Part shown: piece by piece, positions 12,180 through 24,448 of the stretch | Numbering within the stretch: position 1 is the stretch's first letter | Layout of the letters: each line of letters starts with the position of its first letter | Source of the DNA: Tenodera sinensis | Taxonomy: Eukaryota; Arthropoda; Insecta; Mantodea; Mantidae | NCBI GenBank assembly: GCA_030765045.1 | Contig: CM060969.1 | Location: forward strand, 45,119,216-45,183,215 | Direction: 5' to 3' | Length of the DNA: 64,000 nucleotides | Position numbers and translations under genes: made by a program | Notes under the pieces: model-generated | Seen by the model: the letters and a program-made list of their open reading frames with translations, nothing else | What the model was told of the DNA's origin: nothing | Databases searched by the model: none

Positions 12180-12376
12180 TTTGTGTTTAACCACCTTTCT
12201 ATTTTGCATAATGCTGTTCACAGATACACACTCACACGCCCACAAACCTTTTTCTAAGAATGCTTTTTTGATCCAGGGAGTGACAACACATGTATTTCGG
12301 GTGAAATCTTGATATCGCATTTTTGGCTGGAATATAATACCTTATTTTCTGCAAGTACACAGTAGAAAAGGTAACA
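12180..12376 (-). repeat. Family A 5' region, inverted arm
   Basis: The minus strand carries the family A 5' end: GTAGAAAAGGT (about 12362-12372), TATCGCATTTTTGGCTGG, the AAAATGCTT-type block, and the TGCTGTTCACAG block with a short AC-rich site. It faces the forward copy starting at 12389 about 12 bp away. Confidence 0.7.
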
Positions 12377-12388
12377 ATTAGAAACCAA

Positions 12389-12600
12389 ATATCTCTACCA
12401 GCTACTTACAGTAGGTACCTGTATATGCCACCCAATAATTGGATATATAGTTTTCAACAAAATGCATATTTTGAGGTATCTTACTAAAGGGCAGTTTTAG
12501 AAAAAGATCCGTGTGTTTGTGTGTGTGTGTGTGTATGTGTGTGTGTGTGTATGAGCAGCATAGTTAGAAAACAAGTGTCTGATAAATACAAAGCTTGATC
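12389..12600 (+). repeat. Family A copy, 5' part
   Basis: A diverged forward copy: TCTCTACCAGC 5' end, CACCCAATAATTGGAT, GCAGTTTTAGAAAAAGATCC, a (TG)n tract at 12510-12550 and a GAGCAGCATAGTTAGAAAA block. Its continuation resumes near 12915 after an unrelated stretch. Confidence 0.7.
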
Positions 12601-12914
12601 CTTTTACCTTTAACCTTTTTATTCATTTACTACCTATACAGTAGTTATTCCAGAAACCTACACGAAAAATAGATTAATTTTCAATTTAACTTCCAACAAT
12701 TTTTATTAAAAATATATAATCAACCAATTAATATAGTTACTATTTTAATTACATCTTAGCTATTTAACTTAAATAGTTAAAATCTATAGCTTCCAAGCTG
12801 TAACACAATATTCTATAGAATCCCCCCCTCCAAAAAAAGGCAACCTAGGTTATCTTTGATGACAAAGAAAAAATTTCGTTCTTCTTAGGAGAATAAAAAG
12901 CTACTCTAATCTCA
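12601..12914. repeat. Insert-like segment with shared 24-bp block
   Basis: This AT-rich stretch replaces the expected middle of the family A copy. It contains a 24-bp block (about 12702-12725, core TTAAAAATATATAATCAACC) identical to one at 56366-56389, with similar flanking bases on the 5' side. It is probably a small unnamed dispersed repeat. Confidence 0.4.
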
Positions 12915-13400
12915 TTTCTGTATGTTTAATATATTTTCATAATAAATAAAGTGTATATCTTGATTTTATGGCTCCTGAAGTCCTGGTTTTCGTTTTAAAG
13001 GTCGTTTGTATAACTGCTAAATTGTAACAGATAGACCAAATACTACACTAAAAATGCAAGTCTCGTTAAGGTACACAATGTATGTCAAATGTATTTTTGT
13101 AGCGTTAACCATTTCAAAAATATACTTCATTATTGTTTGAACTTGCAAGTATTTTCTGAAGTGGAAATATTCGCTTTTCCTTTCCCGCTGTTCTTCGTGG
13201 TCATGCAAAAATAACGAAATTTCAAAGCTTTAACATGGTGACCAGCACTTAAAGATTTGACTATTGCTTAAGCCTAATGTATTCCCCTAATCCTCTTGTG
13301 TCTAGAAAACAATATCAATGAAACCGTTTCTGTAAAGTTAACCTCTATTAGAATGAAGTAGATAGAACAATAGGCCTTTAAACAGTTCGTTCAAAAATGG
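12915..13400 (+). repeat. Family A copy, 3' part
   Basis: Resumes with the AAAGTGTATATCTTGATTTT block, the GGTCGTTTGTATAACTGCTA region equivalent to the GACTTTTGCATAGCTGGTA block, AACAGATAGACCAAAT, and the AAGATTTGACTATTGCTTAA and CCTAATGTATTCCC blocks (about 13250-13290). It is diverged relative to the copy at 2432. Confidence 0.65.
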
Positions 13401-16335
13401 TAGAGAGTAATTAAATGTAATATATAAGACATTTGTCCTTGTATTTTCCCTCTTGCTATCTATCTTCAAGAATAATTTATGCATTAAATGGGTACTCTAC
13501 GATTGTTAATTTTAAACCTTCCATTCAGCGAATATTCGGACTTTCTCGGTTTGTTCGAAATAAAAACCTAAAAAATACTTAGTATTTTCTGAAACCTCCA
13601 TGCAGGCCATTAGAGCCATTCTTAACATACGGAAATTATTTGACTTCTGAATTACACATTATTAGCTGTAAATGCTAGGAAGTTATTCTAGTGTTACTGA
13701 TATTGTAAATGCATACATAAACCATGCCTTTGGTAGGTGCATTTTCTGGCATTTTGCAAATATCTACCTACAACTTTTACTTGCTTGCATGATATAAATG
13801 CAATATTCATTCATTTATTCTGATATTCATTTATTTCTCTAACCATGGTTAACGTTACGTAGAATAAATATGCTTTTATGAAGGTAATCTTTCAAATACT
13901 CGAAAGGTTCTAAAGCTTTTAATTAATTATTACTGAAGAAAATCAACTCACAACCCTCCTCTTTCCTCCCCGCATTTTCATCTCGTCTCGATATATTAAT
14001 GATTTATTTTAATGTTACCTTCTCCCACAATCACTTTCTCCTCTTCCCTAATTTAGGTATTGCTGTTTCTCCATTCAATTTTCCTGAAATACCTTCATTA
14101 CAAATTCATCTTTAATTGTTCTTCCAATAATTTTCTTTACTTCGTCGCAAAATTAAGTTTTACTCACATACAAAATAAACAAAACCAAGTTGCAGAAAAA
14201 GATATGTTTTAACACCCAGAAGAAAAAAGATGACAATCCAAAGTTAAATCCATTTTTCATGTTCAATATAGAGAAAACTAGTCATTTAATACCTATCTTG
14301 TGGTATTACAGAAAAAATTAGTAATTCAGTTCTTTACGAAACGAACTACAAAGGCGGGATTCTTCTATTGATTTTCCACAAATACCTATATTGCATACAT
14401 TTTTCTGCAAATAAGATAATACTTCTGGTATTCTAATATTCCGTGATTGATTTTAAACATAAAATAATTTTAACCAAGTTTTATTCCAATTTACTAGACA
14501 GCAACTTCATAATCAACCACACAGAACAAGTATGTTTTAAGTTTGTAAACTTTGTAAACTTTTCTTTCCATTTACTTTTTTTTAGGAATCCCACCATTTA
14601 CACTGTTGTTAGCAAGATAAATATTGCTGTACAATAAGTGAGTTTTTGCTGCTTTAGTAGCCATATTTTTAATCTTAATGAACATTTTGCTCTGGAAAAA
14701 GAAAGGAATACTTGTGGGCAAGAGAAGCAGTATACCTAATAATTACTTATATTTTCATTTTCTACTTAGTTTCAGCGACATATTTACGAAATCTCCCAAA
14801 GCAGTCTGATCTTTTTAAAATAAAACTGTGTTCAATTTCTTAGAAGCAAGCTACCAAGAAAAAGAAAGCACAGTTCTTCTTCTTGCCTTACCTATGTGGG
14901 AAGTTAATTGTTATTCATACTGATGTAAACAACTTCCTTTCGTGACATGCGTCCCTGTAATTGCGCAGGCGCCTAGAAAACAAAAGAACACCTTGAGGAG
15001 ATGTTTCCTGTTCTAATGTATTTAAACCTTATCACATATCTAGCACTGTTTACCATGCACTAAAATGGTGCGCAGCTGATGGTGACGTGAGAAGCAACGA
15101 AATTAAGTTACAAGCAATTAAAATCATTATATTAGGGATGGAAAAATAACAGCAGGGTGGTCTGCCCCCACAGTGCCCTACTACTTACCTTATTGGAAAT
15201 AATTGATAAGTAGTGTCAGAGGTATATGGAGGTAATGCAATAACCTATGTTTTTAAAATAGTGATGAAAACCTGTGATCTATTTTGGTTGTAGTACCTAC
15301 ACTAAAAATTTAAAAACTACTAACAAACTTTGACTGGAAATTAGAACTTATTAGAACTGAAGATACGTGAGCAGCACTAATTATTAGGAAGAAATTTGAG
15401 ACATGAAACGTAGGTTTTTAAGTTTGATACTTAAGTTTCAGCACTCAAAGTTGCAAAAGGCTACGCACGCCACTGATATGTGCCATGCAAATGTCACAAT
15501 GCTACAAAAAATAAATCGATCTGCTGATTGGCTAAATAAAGTACTGCAGTGGTTCGCAGTCATGCGTTATAGCCTGAAAGTTTGTATATATTTTAACCTT
15601 TAATTTTGAGAACAATGCACATTGGTTATTGAAAAGCGCAAAGCACTTTGAGCTAGGCAAGATGAAGATACATTTATTTTATATATTTCAGCAGCCGTTA
15701 GGTTCCAAGTTTTATATACACACACTTCATTGCCCAAGACTCTTCCATGTATAATGAAAAAAATTCAAGATATGCTGTAACAATAATGCTTTCCCAAATT
15801 CTTGCACTTTTCTTATAGATGTGCATATTTTATTGTTTATTGATTATTTATTAAATCATAAATCTAGCCTTTTTGTGTAAAGACAGCAACAGCTTAAGCA
15901 ATCGAGGTAGCATTTAATTTAATTACTATAAACAAAATTTCTCAGCTAAAAATGGGCGTAAGAGTTGCTTAGATTTACTTCTTTGGGTTAAAAACCAGCA
16001 TTTAATTGTTGAACTATGACTTTCAATTAATTTTCTGCCAAGTGTTTCAATCCATAAGTAAGTTTTTTGAAAAGTATGTAGACATCTATGTTAAATATAG
16101 CACCTACTTTTTCTATCTCAAAACCACTGCACTTACAAGAATTCCAATTTTAACGTAATTAATTGGTTTTAAAGACTGGAGTACAGAGCAAAGAAATAGA
16201 TACCTTTGCTGTTTTGCAATATCAGAAACCATTTCACACTGACTGTAGCAGTTCAATCGCACAGCTGATATTTTATATTACAGCAGCTGTCAGTGGTTTA
16301 CCGGGAAAAATACGAATCGGTTAGAGAATTCAATG
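13401..16335. other. Unassigned AT-rich region
   Basis: About 2.9 kb, strongly AT-rich with many stops in all frames. Short frames at 14443 and 15403 give unrecognised products. No convincing repeat, RNA or promoter was seen. Confidence 0.4.
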
Positions 16336-16460
16336 TCATTCTGGCAGGTTGTCACAATAGCGTAATGGTTAGAGCACCCGCCTGGTAAGCGGAGGGGCTA
16401 TGACGGAAAACGCAGTTGTGGCACTGAATTTTATAGTTCCTATTCCACCTCTGAAAGAGG
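16336..16460 (+). mobile_element. tRNA-derived SINE (type 1)
   Basis: The A-box region GCGTAATGGTTAGAGCACCC (16361-16380) and an anticodon arm CGCCTGGTAAGCGG are followed by a decayed B-box and then GGCACTGAATTTTATAGTTC, the same tail as at 8860 and 9058. The missing B-box makes this a pseudogenic SINE, not a functional tRNA. Confidence 0.65.
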
Positions 16461-17079
16461 CAATTATATTTATGTAGAACTCATTGTAGAATTTTCTTTC
16501 GAAATTGAGAACCTGTTGTAATTTCGTAAAATTCTGCTGGATCTAATGCATTTTTGGACTCTGTAAGAGAAGCTTAGAGTACAAGAACTAACATTAGTGA
16601 TGCAGTTGTAGCAAAACAAGGGAAACGGATATTCAAAGCCTAGGTACTTATATAGTTTCCAAACTCTTATTTCCCTACATTACATCAACACGGCTACCAA
16701 TTTTCACGTGCATAGCATCTGTTACTCACAAGCACATAAAATGTCCAGTGAGAATGTAAATTGTAGTGATATGCCTTTTACTCACCAGTGTTGGCGGCAC
16801 CTGCTGATGATTCAGTGTCAATTTGCGCCATAAAAATCCATCATGGAAAGCTATGGAGGTCGTAGGCGTAATATGGCATTAACGCTCATATAGAGATGTA
16901 AATAAAACGCCACCTGGAACGAACAGAATAAAATGACAACCTTAACGTAAGAGTACACAGCTATGATTCAAACACCCACATGAAATTATTTTGAAAAACA
17001 TTTAGATATTTCATCTCTGGGGATTTTTTCCCCACAAGAAATGTTCTTAGCAGGTTCCTTTATCTATGCGCACAGACCA
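16461..17079. other. Unassigned region
   Basis: AT-rich with a moderately GC-rich patch at 16780-16860. No gene recognised. Confidence 0.4.
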
Positions 17080-17850
17080 TTACTTTGTTTATTGGATTCC
17101 AGCCAAAAATCTGATACTGAGATTTTTCTCAAAATACTCCTTTTGGGACTCCTCGAGTAGGGTATAAAATGTGCACTTTTAAAACCATATCCTTAAACAG
17201 CATAACTCGAAAATTAAATCGGTTAGAATTCCAAAACCAGTATATTTCAGGTATGTGATATAAACATTTTCAAGAAAATCCCCCAACCTAAACTGCCCCA
17301 TTATGGTTATTTTTTATTCTCAGAATGACTAAGATTTTTTATTAAAGTAGAACATGATTAAATATATTTGTAAGAAAACAGAAATTATATCTTGAATGTT
17401 CTTTAAACAGCCCAGAGTTCGTCTTTTCACTTTATTAATCTGTAAAGCATAAGAGACAGACAAAATCTTATAAAAAGTAGGTATTATTGAAGCACATAAA
17501 TTATATTGAATAATTTTATTGAGTTAGCCATTTCCAAGATATTCCTTGTAATTGGTTTCAATTTTGAAATATTTATAGTTTCCTCAAATCAGAAGTCTAT
17601 TCATTTTTCCTGATCATTCAAAGACCATCGAATTTCAAAGTTATTACATAGCAACATGTTTTTTAAAAACCTGACTACCGCTTTACCTACTATATCCTAC
17701 ACGAAATGTGTAAACGTGAATTGAAGGTTTATGTGAATTAAAAAGGAATAGCAGGCACAATAAGCATTTGTAAGAATAGGGAAGTTTGTAGAGTTATGAC
17801 TAGAAGAAGTCATCTGAATCCAAGAATTATAAAAATATACACACACATAA
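17080..17850 (+). repeat. Family A copy (diverged subfamily)
   Basis: Starts with TTGGATTCCAGCCAAAAATC. It carries AACAGCATAACTCGAAAATT (17196-17215), an AAGAAAATCCCCCAACCTAA block, the CATTTCCAAGATATTCCTTG block (17530-17549) and a GTGAATTGAAGG 3' section that is also found at 51880-51900. The internal GT microsatellite is absent. It shares a variant 3' half with the copy at 51695, marking a subfamily. Confidence 0.65.
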
Positions 17851-18049
17851 ACCTAATACAATCATGTGATATTAATTGAAGCTTTAAAAGTTGAATATAA
17901 AGATCAACTTAAAATGTATTAGGCATTTCTAAAATATTCTTTATTTAATGTATACTCATTTAAGTAGGTAGATAGGGTACACGAATAACTCTTAAGCTTC
18001 ACAGCGATCACACATATCCGATTTACGTCTTCTAAGAGTAAGCGAAACC
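17851..18049. other. Unassigned spacer
   Basis: AT-rich with no recognised feature. Confidence 0.4.
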
Positions 18050-18170
18050 CCGGTGGGGAAAAAATACTTATTCACATAAGTTACAGGGAATGAGATTTGA
18101 ACTTGTGACCTCATTAATGCGTGATAGATACTCTACCTCCGCACCTACTAAGGTATGCTATACTTGTCTC
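18050..18170 (-). mobile_element. tRNA-like SINE fragment, minus
   Basis: The minus strand reads an A-box-like GTGCGGAGGTAGAGTATCTA, then AGGTCACAAGTTCAAATCTC as B-box context. The spacing fits a tRNA-derived promoter. There is no CCA-like end or intact acceptor stem, so it is a SINE or tRNA pseudogene. Confidence 0.5.
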
Positions 18171-18380
18171 ATATTGTTTATACTTGTTCAACCTAATTAG
18201 CTATATTCTTCATTTCTTGCTTAAAACAGCGTTCTGCTGTGCAATGAACCTCGTGTGCTTAATACAGTGGTATAGTGTCTAGATCTCAAGATTACTGAGA
18301 GTCGGTTGGTCGGAACGAAAAACAGACAAGCAGCGCGCTCGCTCAGCGTAAATATCGCAGATAATCAGAATCTTTTAGGG

Positions 18381-18596
18381 CAGCGCTGACCAATCTTGCC
18401 TGTTATGTGCTAAAGACGTCACTTTGTCGCTCTAGCCCACCTCCTTCGTTTTGTGCATGGAGGTTTCCTCTTCTCTCACTCAGGTAACCAAGCATTAAAG
18501 ATTATCTGTGTGTCCCATGAATGCTCCATAACTTGGCAAAAACTAGGTGGAGGCAAATCTGCCCTCTTCTCTTTTGCATAAGGTTGGGCATCACTG
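18381..18596. mobile_element. hAT-like MITE
   Basis: The left end CAGCGCTGACCAATCTTG and the reverse complement of the right end, CAGTGATGCCCAACCTTA, match at 13 of 18 positions and fit the CAG-start pattern of hAT inverted repeats. The adjacent 8-mers TTTTAGGG and TTCTAGAA agree at 5 of 8 positions, as an aged 8-bp duplication might. The 216-bp interior is non-coding. Confidence 0.55.
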
Positions 18597-19619
18597 TTCT
18601 AGAAGTTTCACCTTCTTGAACGTTCTGAAATCCTGGAAATTTTTGTATGAGGAATAATTTAGTATAAAAATGTCCCGTTTAATAAAACATAGGTACTAAA
18701 TGATTTATAATACAATGCATACTAAACAGAAATGCTAATAAGATGTAACTATTAAATTCCTATTTCCAGAAAAATGAAGGCACGTTTATTTATGTAGTTC
18801 TACGAAACTCAAAGACTGGTGTTTGGAAAATGAAGCAGATATACCTAAATGAACATTCTTTGTTGGCGTATTTTTATGAGAAGTCGAAAAATATTAAAGT
18901 TTGGAGTCTTTGGAATGAATATTCAATACTGAGATCAACTGTTTTGATTGATAATAATATTGGTATCAGTAAGTTTGGAAAATTAAAGACATGTACTAAT
19001 GCATCTTATTATGAAGAAAAATAAGACATGGATGATCATTTTACCTTTTGTTGAATGTGTATTTTATGTTTTGATAGCGTATTTTGTTATTTATTATATT
19101 AGTAGATAAATGTATTTTAGAGCATCTTCAGGTAGTTATGGATTTTAGACAGAAGTATTTGAGTTTAAGGTAACTAAAATATTTCTGCTAGTGGGATAAA
19201 TGCATGGATTTCTATCAGAAAATAGCATTCTCTTGTAAATATCATTAGGCAAGCGAACCTTAGCTAAGAACTCAAAGTTACTGAAGCAAAGTTAATATAA
19301 CCAGCAAAGTCTACGCCAGTGTTCAACAGCAAACAGCGCCATCTGTATGCAAACTCATCAAGGTCTACAGCTGTTGCTATGTAACTAGGCTGGCGGACGA
19401 GCAACAATGTCGTCTTGAAGGCAGAAGTTCGCAATTTATGAAATTGTTGAACCCAGGACTTTATTACCACGCCCAACTGGTTTCAAGAGCCCTAACTTTT
19501 CGGAATCGTTAGGGGAAAAATGAATACGAAGGATAAAGAGCAAGAAAAGAAGAAAAAATCCATCTCGTTACGAGTTTCAAAGGAAAATCGCATGCTATCC
19601 GTTTCATGCTTGGGTACTA
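18597..19619. other. Unassigned region
   Basis: AT-rich to about 19270, then a GC-richer stretch. ACAGCGCCATCTG (19333-19345) resembles the insect CTCF core on the minus strand. Frames at 18830 and 19264 are short and unrecognised. Confidence 0.35.
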
Positions 19620-19995
19620 ATTTAGGTCAAGCGCCCCCACCCTTGCCCCTCTAACCGCCTTCCCAAGTCTGTCGAGGGGCCAGGAATACAAAGTATCGCT
19701 CATGAGAACAACAATGTATCACGTAAAGAAGAGATAAGAAGGAAGAGGAAAGAAAATCCCTTTTTTCCCCCTCCTTGTTCTTTCTGTTCCTCGAACGCAT
19801 GCGCGGGTTTCTCTGCACCACGATAGGACCAACGCCACCATTCTCGTGGAAGGTGCCTGCTTTCAAACTAATCCATAAACCCCCCCAAACCAGACAGAAG
19901 CAACCGAGAAGGACGCCATATCGCCGCCATATTTGTCCTTTTCAGTTTTACGTCACCGATCGAAATTACTTTTAAAATTTGCCAGCAGGTAAATT
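19620..19995 (+). promoter_or_regulatory. Possible TATA-less promoter and splice donor
   Basis: A local CpG-richer block in AT-rich surroundings. It contains an NRF1/EWG-like GCATGCGCG (about 19797-19805), two GCCAT/YY1-PHO-like sites in GACGCCATATCGCCGCCATA (19912-19931), and a TTTTACGTCACC CRE-like half site (about 19945-19956). A good 5' splice-site match CAGGTAAATT follows at 19985-19994. Together these could be the promoter and non-coding first exon of a plus-strand gene whose body lies outside the window. No exon is proven, and the block could be a GC-rich repeat. Confidence 0.3.
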
Positions 19996-20548
19996 AACGT
20001 CTTTCTTGTTCATAATTGTTGTAATATCTGCAGCTCCTTATAAAGGAATTAGTTTACTAAAAGTTAGTGCCATTTTTAATTCATATAACGAAGCAGAACT
20101 GTGAGTATGAGTGCTTATTTCTTTTAAAACGGTGCAAAGTAAATTCTGTATTTTGCTATCCGTAGTTTGAAATTAATACAAACACAAAGGTGAATTATTC
20201 CCACGATACGCGAACACTTTCCTTCCACTATGCCAAATTCGAGAATTTCTATCGACCTAAGTGCTTGAAATCGAAAATACACAAAATGTGACACAGTGGT
20301 GGGGTACGAGATATTTAATGCTGAAAGTGAAAATACTGTTTCTTGCAGTGCTATAGTATATGCCATTTTTAGGAGAAAGTCAGGTTTATAATGCTCAAAT
20401 TCTCTTGATCTTTAAACTTCTGTTTCAAGCAAAACAGAAAAAGTATTATCAGTGTTCAAACGCAATAAATTTTCAATTTTCAGGTGTGTGTAGTATTAAA
20501 TTGTAATATCTGTTAGGTACTTATACACTAGATTTTGGCATTTAACAA
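19996..20548. other. Unassigned AT-rich region
   Basis: No gene or repeat recognised before the long AAT tract. Confidence 0.4.
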
Positions 20549-20953
<405 letters not shown>

Positions 20954-22244
20954 TCTTAATTACTGTTACTTCTCAGTTTTCCTATTGAACCGACGTTCTA
21001 TTTTACCCATTGTTTGCAGTATGGAAATGTTTACATTTCTTTATAGTATGCATTAGAATGTTTTTAGCATTAAAATGATACACTGCAAATATAATACAGC
21101 AAATAAAGTGAGGAGTGGCGCTTTAAACTTAAAATATTTGCATGTTTAAAGTTTTAAAAGTAAGTTCTTATATTTTGATGAGAATTTCCTGCCTTGCTTA
21201 GTAAGGCAGAAAAATATTTTGTTTGAATTCATGACATGAAAGGTATTATCAACATTAAAGAGTGATTATTTGTTCATTATAGGCATTCTTTTATCATTTA
21301 TTCACGGCACTTAAGAAAATGTGGAAGCATATGGTATTGTTAATGATTAATTTATATTAACGGCGAGATTAAGTACATTTTCGTTTGTTATTAGATTGAA
21401 TGTCTTTGTTCACCCAGTTCTATGTTGCATTTAAGTCCAATGACTATTTTTTAGCTTCTCCACCGCAACTTTTGTGAGGAGTGAAAGTAATGTATTCCAT
21501 TAGAAATGTAATTCTGAATTATCCTGAACCTCAACCAAGTACTCCACGAAAAACATAGCAACGAGCAAACAGTTCTCAAAAACCAAAATTTGGATAGTAC
21601 CAAACTCAGTATTTGAGTTCGAAATCTTCAAGATACAGCTCAAAAGTTTACTATCCTTAATGCTTTGCTTCAAAATGGTCATAATTTTTATTTAAGTATT
21701 ACGTGTTTGACATATTGACATGAGAAATGAAATGCGTATTTAATTTTATATGAATATTTTGTGAACTCCCCGTTATTGTGAGCGAGTGAATTTTGGATTA
21801 TTTTTATAACTAGTAAACCATGAGAATGAAACTAAAACTTACTACAAAAAAAGTTGAGACAATTAAAAAATATAATTTATTTCAAAAAATATTTTCCATA
21901 GCGTTAGCAGTTTTCGAAATATTCTAAGCTGAGCGATTACATTTTCTAGGATATAACTGTTGCCTTAAGGAAGATGCTATGCTTCGAAAATTACATAATT
22001 TATCCTATGACAATAATCCTTATAAATCAGGCATTTTACCGAATGCAAGTTTATGTTGTTTAAAGAAATTTGTTACTATGATTTTTGAACATTCACGCGT
22101 GCTTTCGATAAAGATTTCAACTTTGCCATACATGAATGGGAGATGTAATTGAATATAGCAGATAATATTGTATGATGTGCAATACTTATGTGCAAATTTT
22201 AAATGACCAGAGAAGTTGGTGACACTGTCTCTTTTCTTTTTTCT
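20954..22244. other. Unassigned AT-rich region
   Basis: About 1.3 kb without a recognised gene, RNA or repeat. Confidence 0.4.
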
Positions 22245-22266
22245 CCCCCCCCCCCCCTTTTTTTTG
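22245..22266. repeat. Poly-C/poly-T homopolymer
   Basis: Thirteen C residues (22245-22257) followed by nine T residues, within a pyrimidine-rich run that begins near 22228. Confidence 0.95.
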
Positions 22267-23169
22267 TCATTTAGTCAGTGACAGTCGCAGCTAGAAAGTA
22301 AGGAATATGGAAATTTTGCAAATGACAACGAAATAAAGCATTATAAAAATGAAGAAACTTCATAATTCTTTAGATGGCATGTTGTCTTTGGTACAATTTA
22401 CGTTCAAGATACGGATTCCATGACCTTGCAGAAAGTGAACTTTTGTTTACAATTATTCTCTTTTTCACTCTGATGGATTACTCGTTTATGCTGGGCTGGT
22501 AAATTAGCAGTAGTTAGATAAATTACATTTCTTATCTAAATATATCGCGGTTCGACTTCAACTAAAAGAAAGGGTCCTTGTTTTCCCTTGTATTTATGAC
22601 TAGTATTCATTTGTGCAGTAGAGAAAATTGCATATATTATGCTTACCTTTAATTAACACCTGCTATTAAGCAATATTATTCATTTTATTAGCTTATTTAG
22701 CTCAGAATAACATAATTTTAAGAGACAAAGTGTAAAACATTGATATTTATTTAAAGATATATTGAAATAATTTGCAAGTCTTATATTTCAAAGAATTGCT
22801 GTAATTAGAGTTTATATTAATTTCAAGAAGGTACATTCATTGAATTTGAATTCATCAGAAGAATCAATTAAATGCAGCCCGCGTCAATATTGGCTAGGAT
22901 AAGTTATCTAGATAAGGTTTATTCCGGAGTTTTTCCTTATTTTGAGAAGACAAATGTTTCGTAACTTAGGCCCTAGGGATTCCAGGTTCATTTGAGTATA
23001 TTTCAACTATTTCATTGATCATGCGATATGACCTATTAGGTTAAAAGTTAAACTTGAAAAAAAAATTTAATTTAATTTAATTGCTGTTATTAATTGTTGA
23101 CTAAAATCTAAATTAAAAGCTTGTTAGTCACTGGAAGATACCCTTAACCTGACGTTCTAAAAAGTGTAC
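22267..23169. other. Unassigned AT-rich region
   Basis: No recognised feature. Confidence 0.4.
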
Positions 23170-23262
23170 CTTTAAAAGATTTGACCATCGCTTAAGCCGT
23201 ATGTAATCCACATACCTACAATTTCATTCGTCAAAATCTTTTACAAATGCCCACCCTATTTC
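23170..23262 (+). repeat. Family A 3' fragment
   Basis: AAAAGATTTGACCATCGCTT and the following AGCC/TATGTAATCC bases match the family A 3' region (3073-3115 in the reference copy). The remainder is too diverged to assign. Confidence 0.5.
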
Positions 23263-24244
23263 GAAAGAAACGGCAAAATTACAATCTTAGATCAATCCAG
23301 GTGAGAATCATGGACCGAATCATTGGCTTAGGTGATTCATTTAAAATATCCAAGAATAGGGTCAGAAATAAAAAAATGAACACATATACTAAATATACAA
23401 CTAAGAAATTACTCAAAATGTTTTGAAAATTCAATTCATGAAATCTTTAACTCTGTAAAACTGCATTGCTTTTTTTTAAAAATATCATTATTGGATAACT
23501 CAGAACTGGATTGCCATTAATTGAAGTGAGATATAGGTAATCTTTTACAAAAAGTGTTACTCTGTCAGGCACACATGAACAGTTATAGTCGTTCAGAGAA
23601 GAAATGTAAAACATTTTAAGATAATGTTTAAATGTTTCATGTCCAGTAATAAATTGTATTAATGTTTTAGCCTTTATGAAATACATATTTCTTCTAACTT
23701 AATTGACATTATTTGTCCAAAGTGACACTATTTGTTTAACGTTTCGACTCTCTGGTTGTCATATATAAGAATAGGACAGCTAACATTTTCAAATTTACAT
23801 GGCGCAGTATTTTAGTATATTCATTATCTGATATTTCCTAAACATCCTGTGTATAATCGAATCCATACCAGGTATTCATATTCTTTATGTGTAAGGTCTA
23901 GTGGTACAGGGTGCTTATTAAACTTTCACTTCTGTAAGTGCTGAATAAGAATATTGCACTTATTATCGACAGTGTGGTATTTTTGGCAACCCACAATCAG
24001 CAGCGGCATTTAATATTCAGCTTTTTTTTTAATTTAGTACTTTCTAAACTTTATGAAATAATAGTAAAAGTGTGCATTTAAGATAGGCACGTAATTTATA
24101 ATCGAGATATCATCATTCAAGTGGCCCCGTAGATACAGAATTTTAAGAGCTGCTGATATCTGACCATTACTATTCTCTTGCCTGTTGTACAAACACGTTT
24201 TATGGGTGCAAAATATATTTATATCACCGGCTTTACAGTACAAC
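23263..24244. other. Unassigned AT-rich region
   Basis: Two short minus frames (23447 and 24034) give unrecognised products. No repeat was identified. Confidence 0.4.
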
Positions 24245-24330
24245 TTTAGCAAGGCGTGACACGCGTATGATTGGATTCTGTGTTGACCAGTTCCTCTTGC
24301 CACTCACCATTTAATTTTGTGTCAGCCATA
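24245..24330 (-). mobile_element. Family B half-element
   Basis: Minus strand: terminal TATGGCTGACACAAAATT, then GGCAAGAGGAACTGGTCAAC and GTGTCACGCCTTGC. This is the same order as the left half of the copy at 3544. The right half is missing. Confidence 0.6.
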
Positions 24331-24448
24331 GTAGTCAACGGCCCCTTAAACGCTATTTCTATCACTCACCCACTCACTCACTCACTCACTCACTCACTCA
24401 CTCACTCACTCACTCACTCACTCACTCACTCACTCACTCACTCACTCA
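24331..24448 (-). repeat. (GAGT)n microsatellite plus anchor, minus
   Basis: Read on the minus strand, about 21 GAGT units (24363-24448) are followed by a short spacer and the anchor GTTTAAGGGGCCGTTGAC (24335-24352). The anchor directly abuts the terminal repeat of the family B half-element. Confidence 0.85.

Noticed and set aside
16350..16420. A functional tRNA gene
   Set aside because: The A-box and an anticodon-like arm are present, but the B-box and acceptor pairing are lost and the downstream tail matches other SINE copies.
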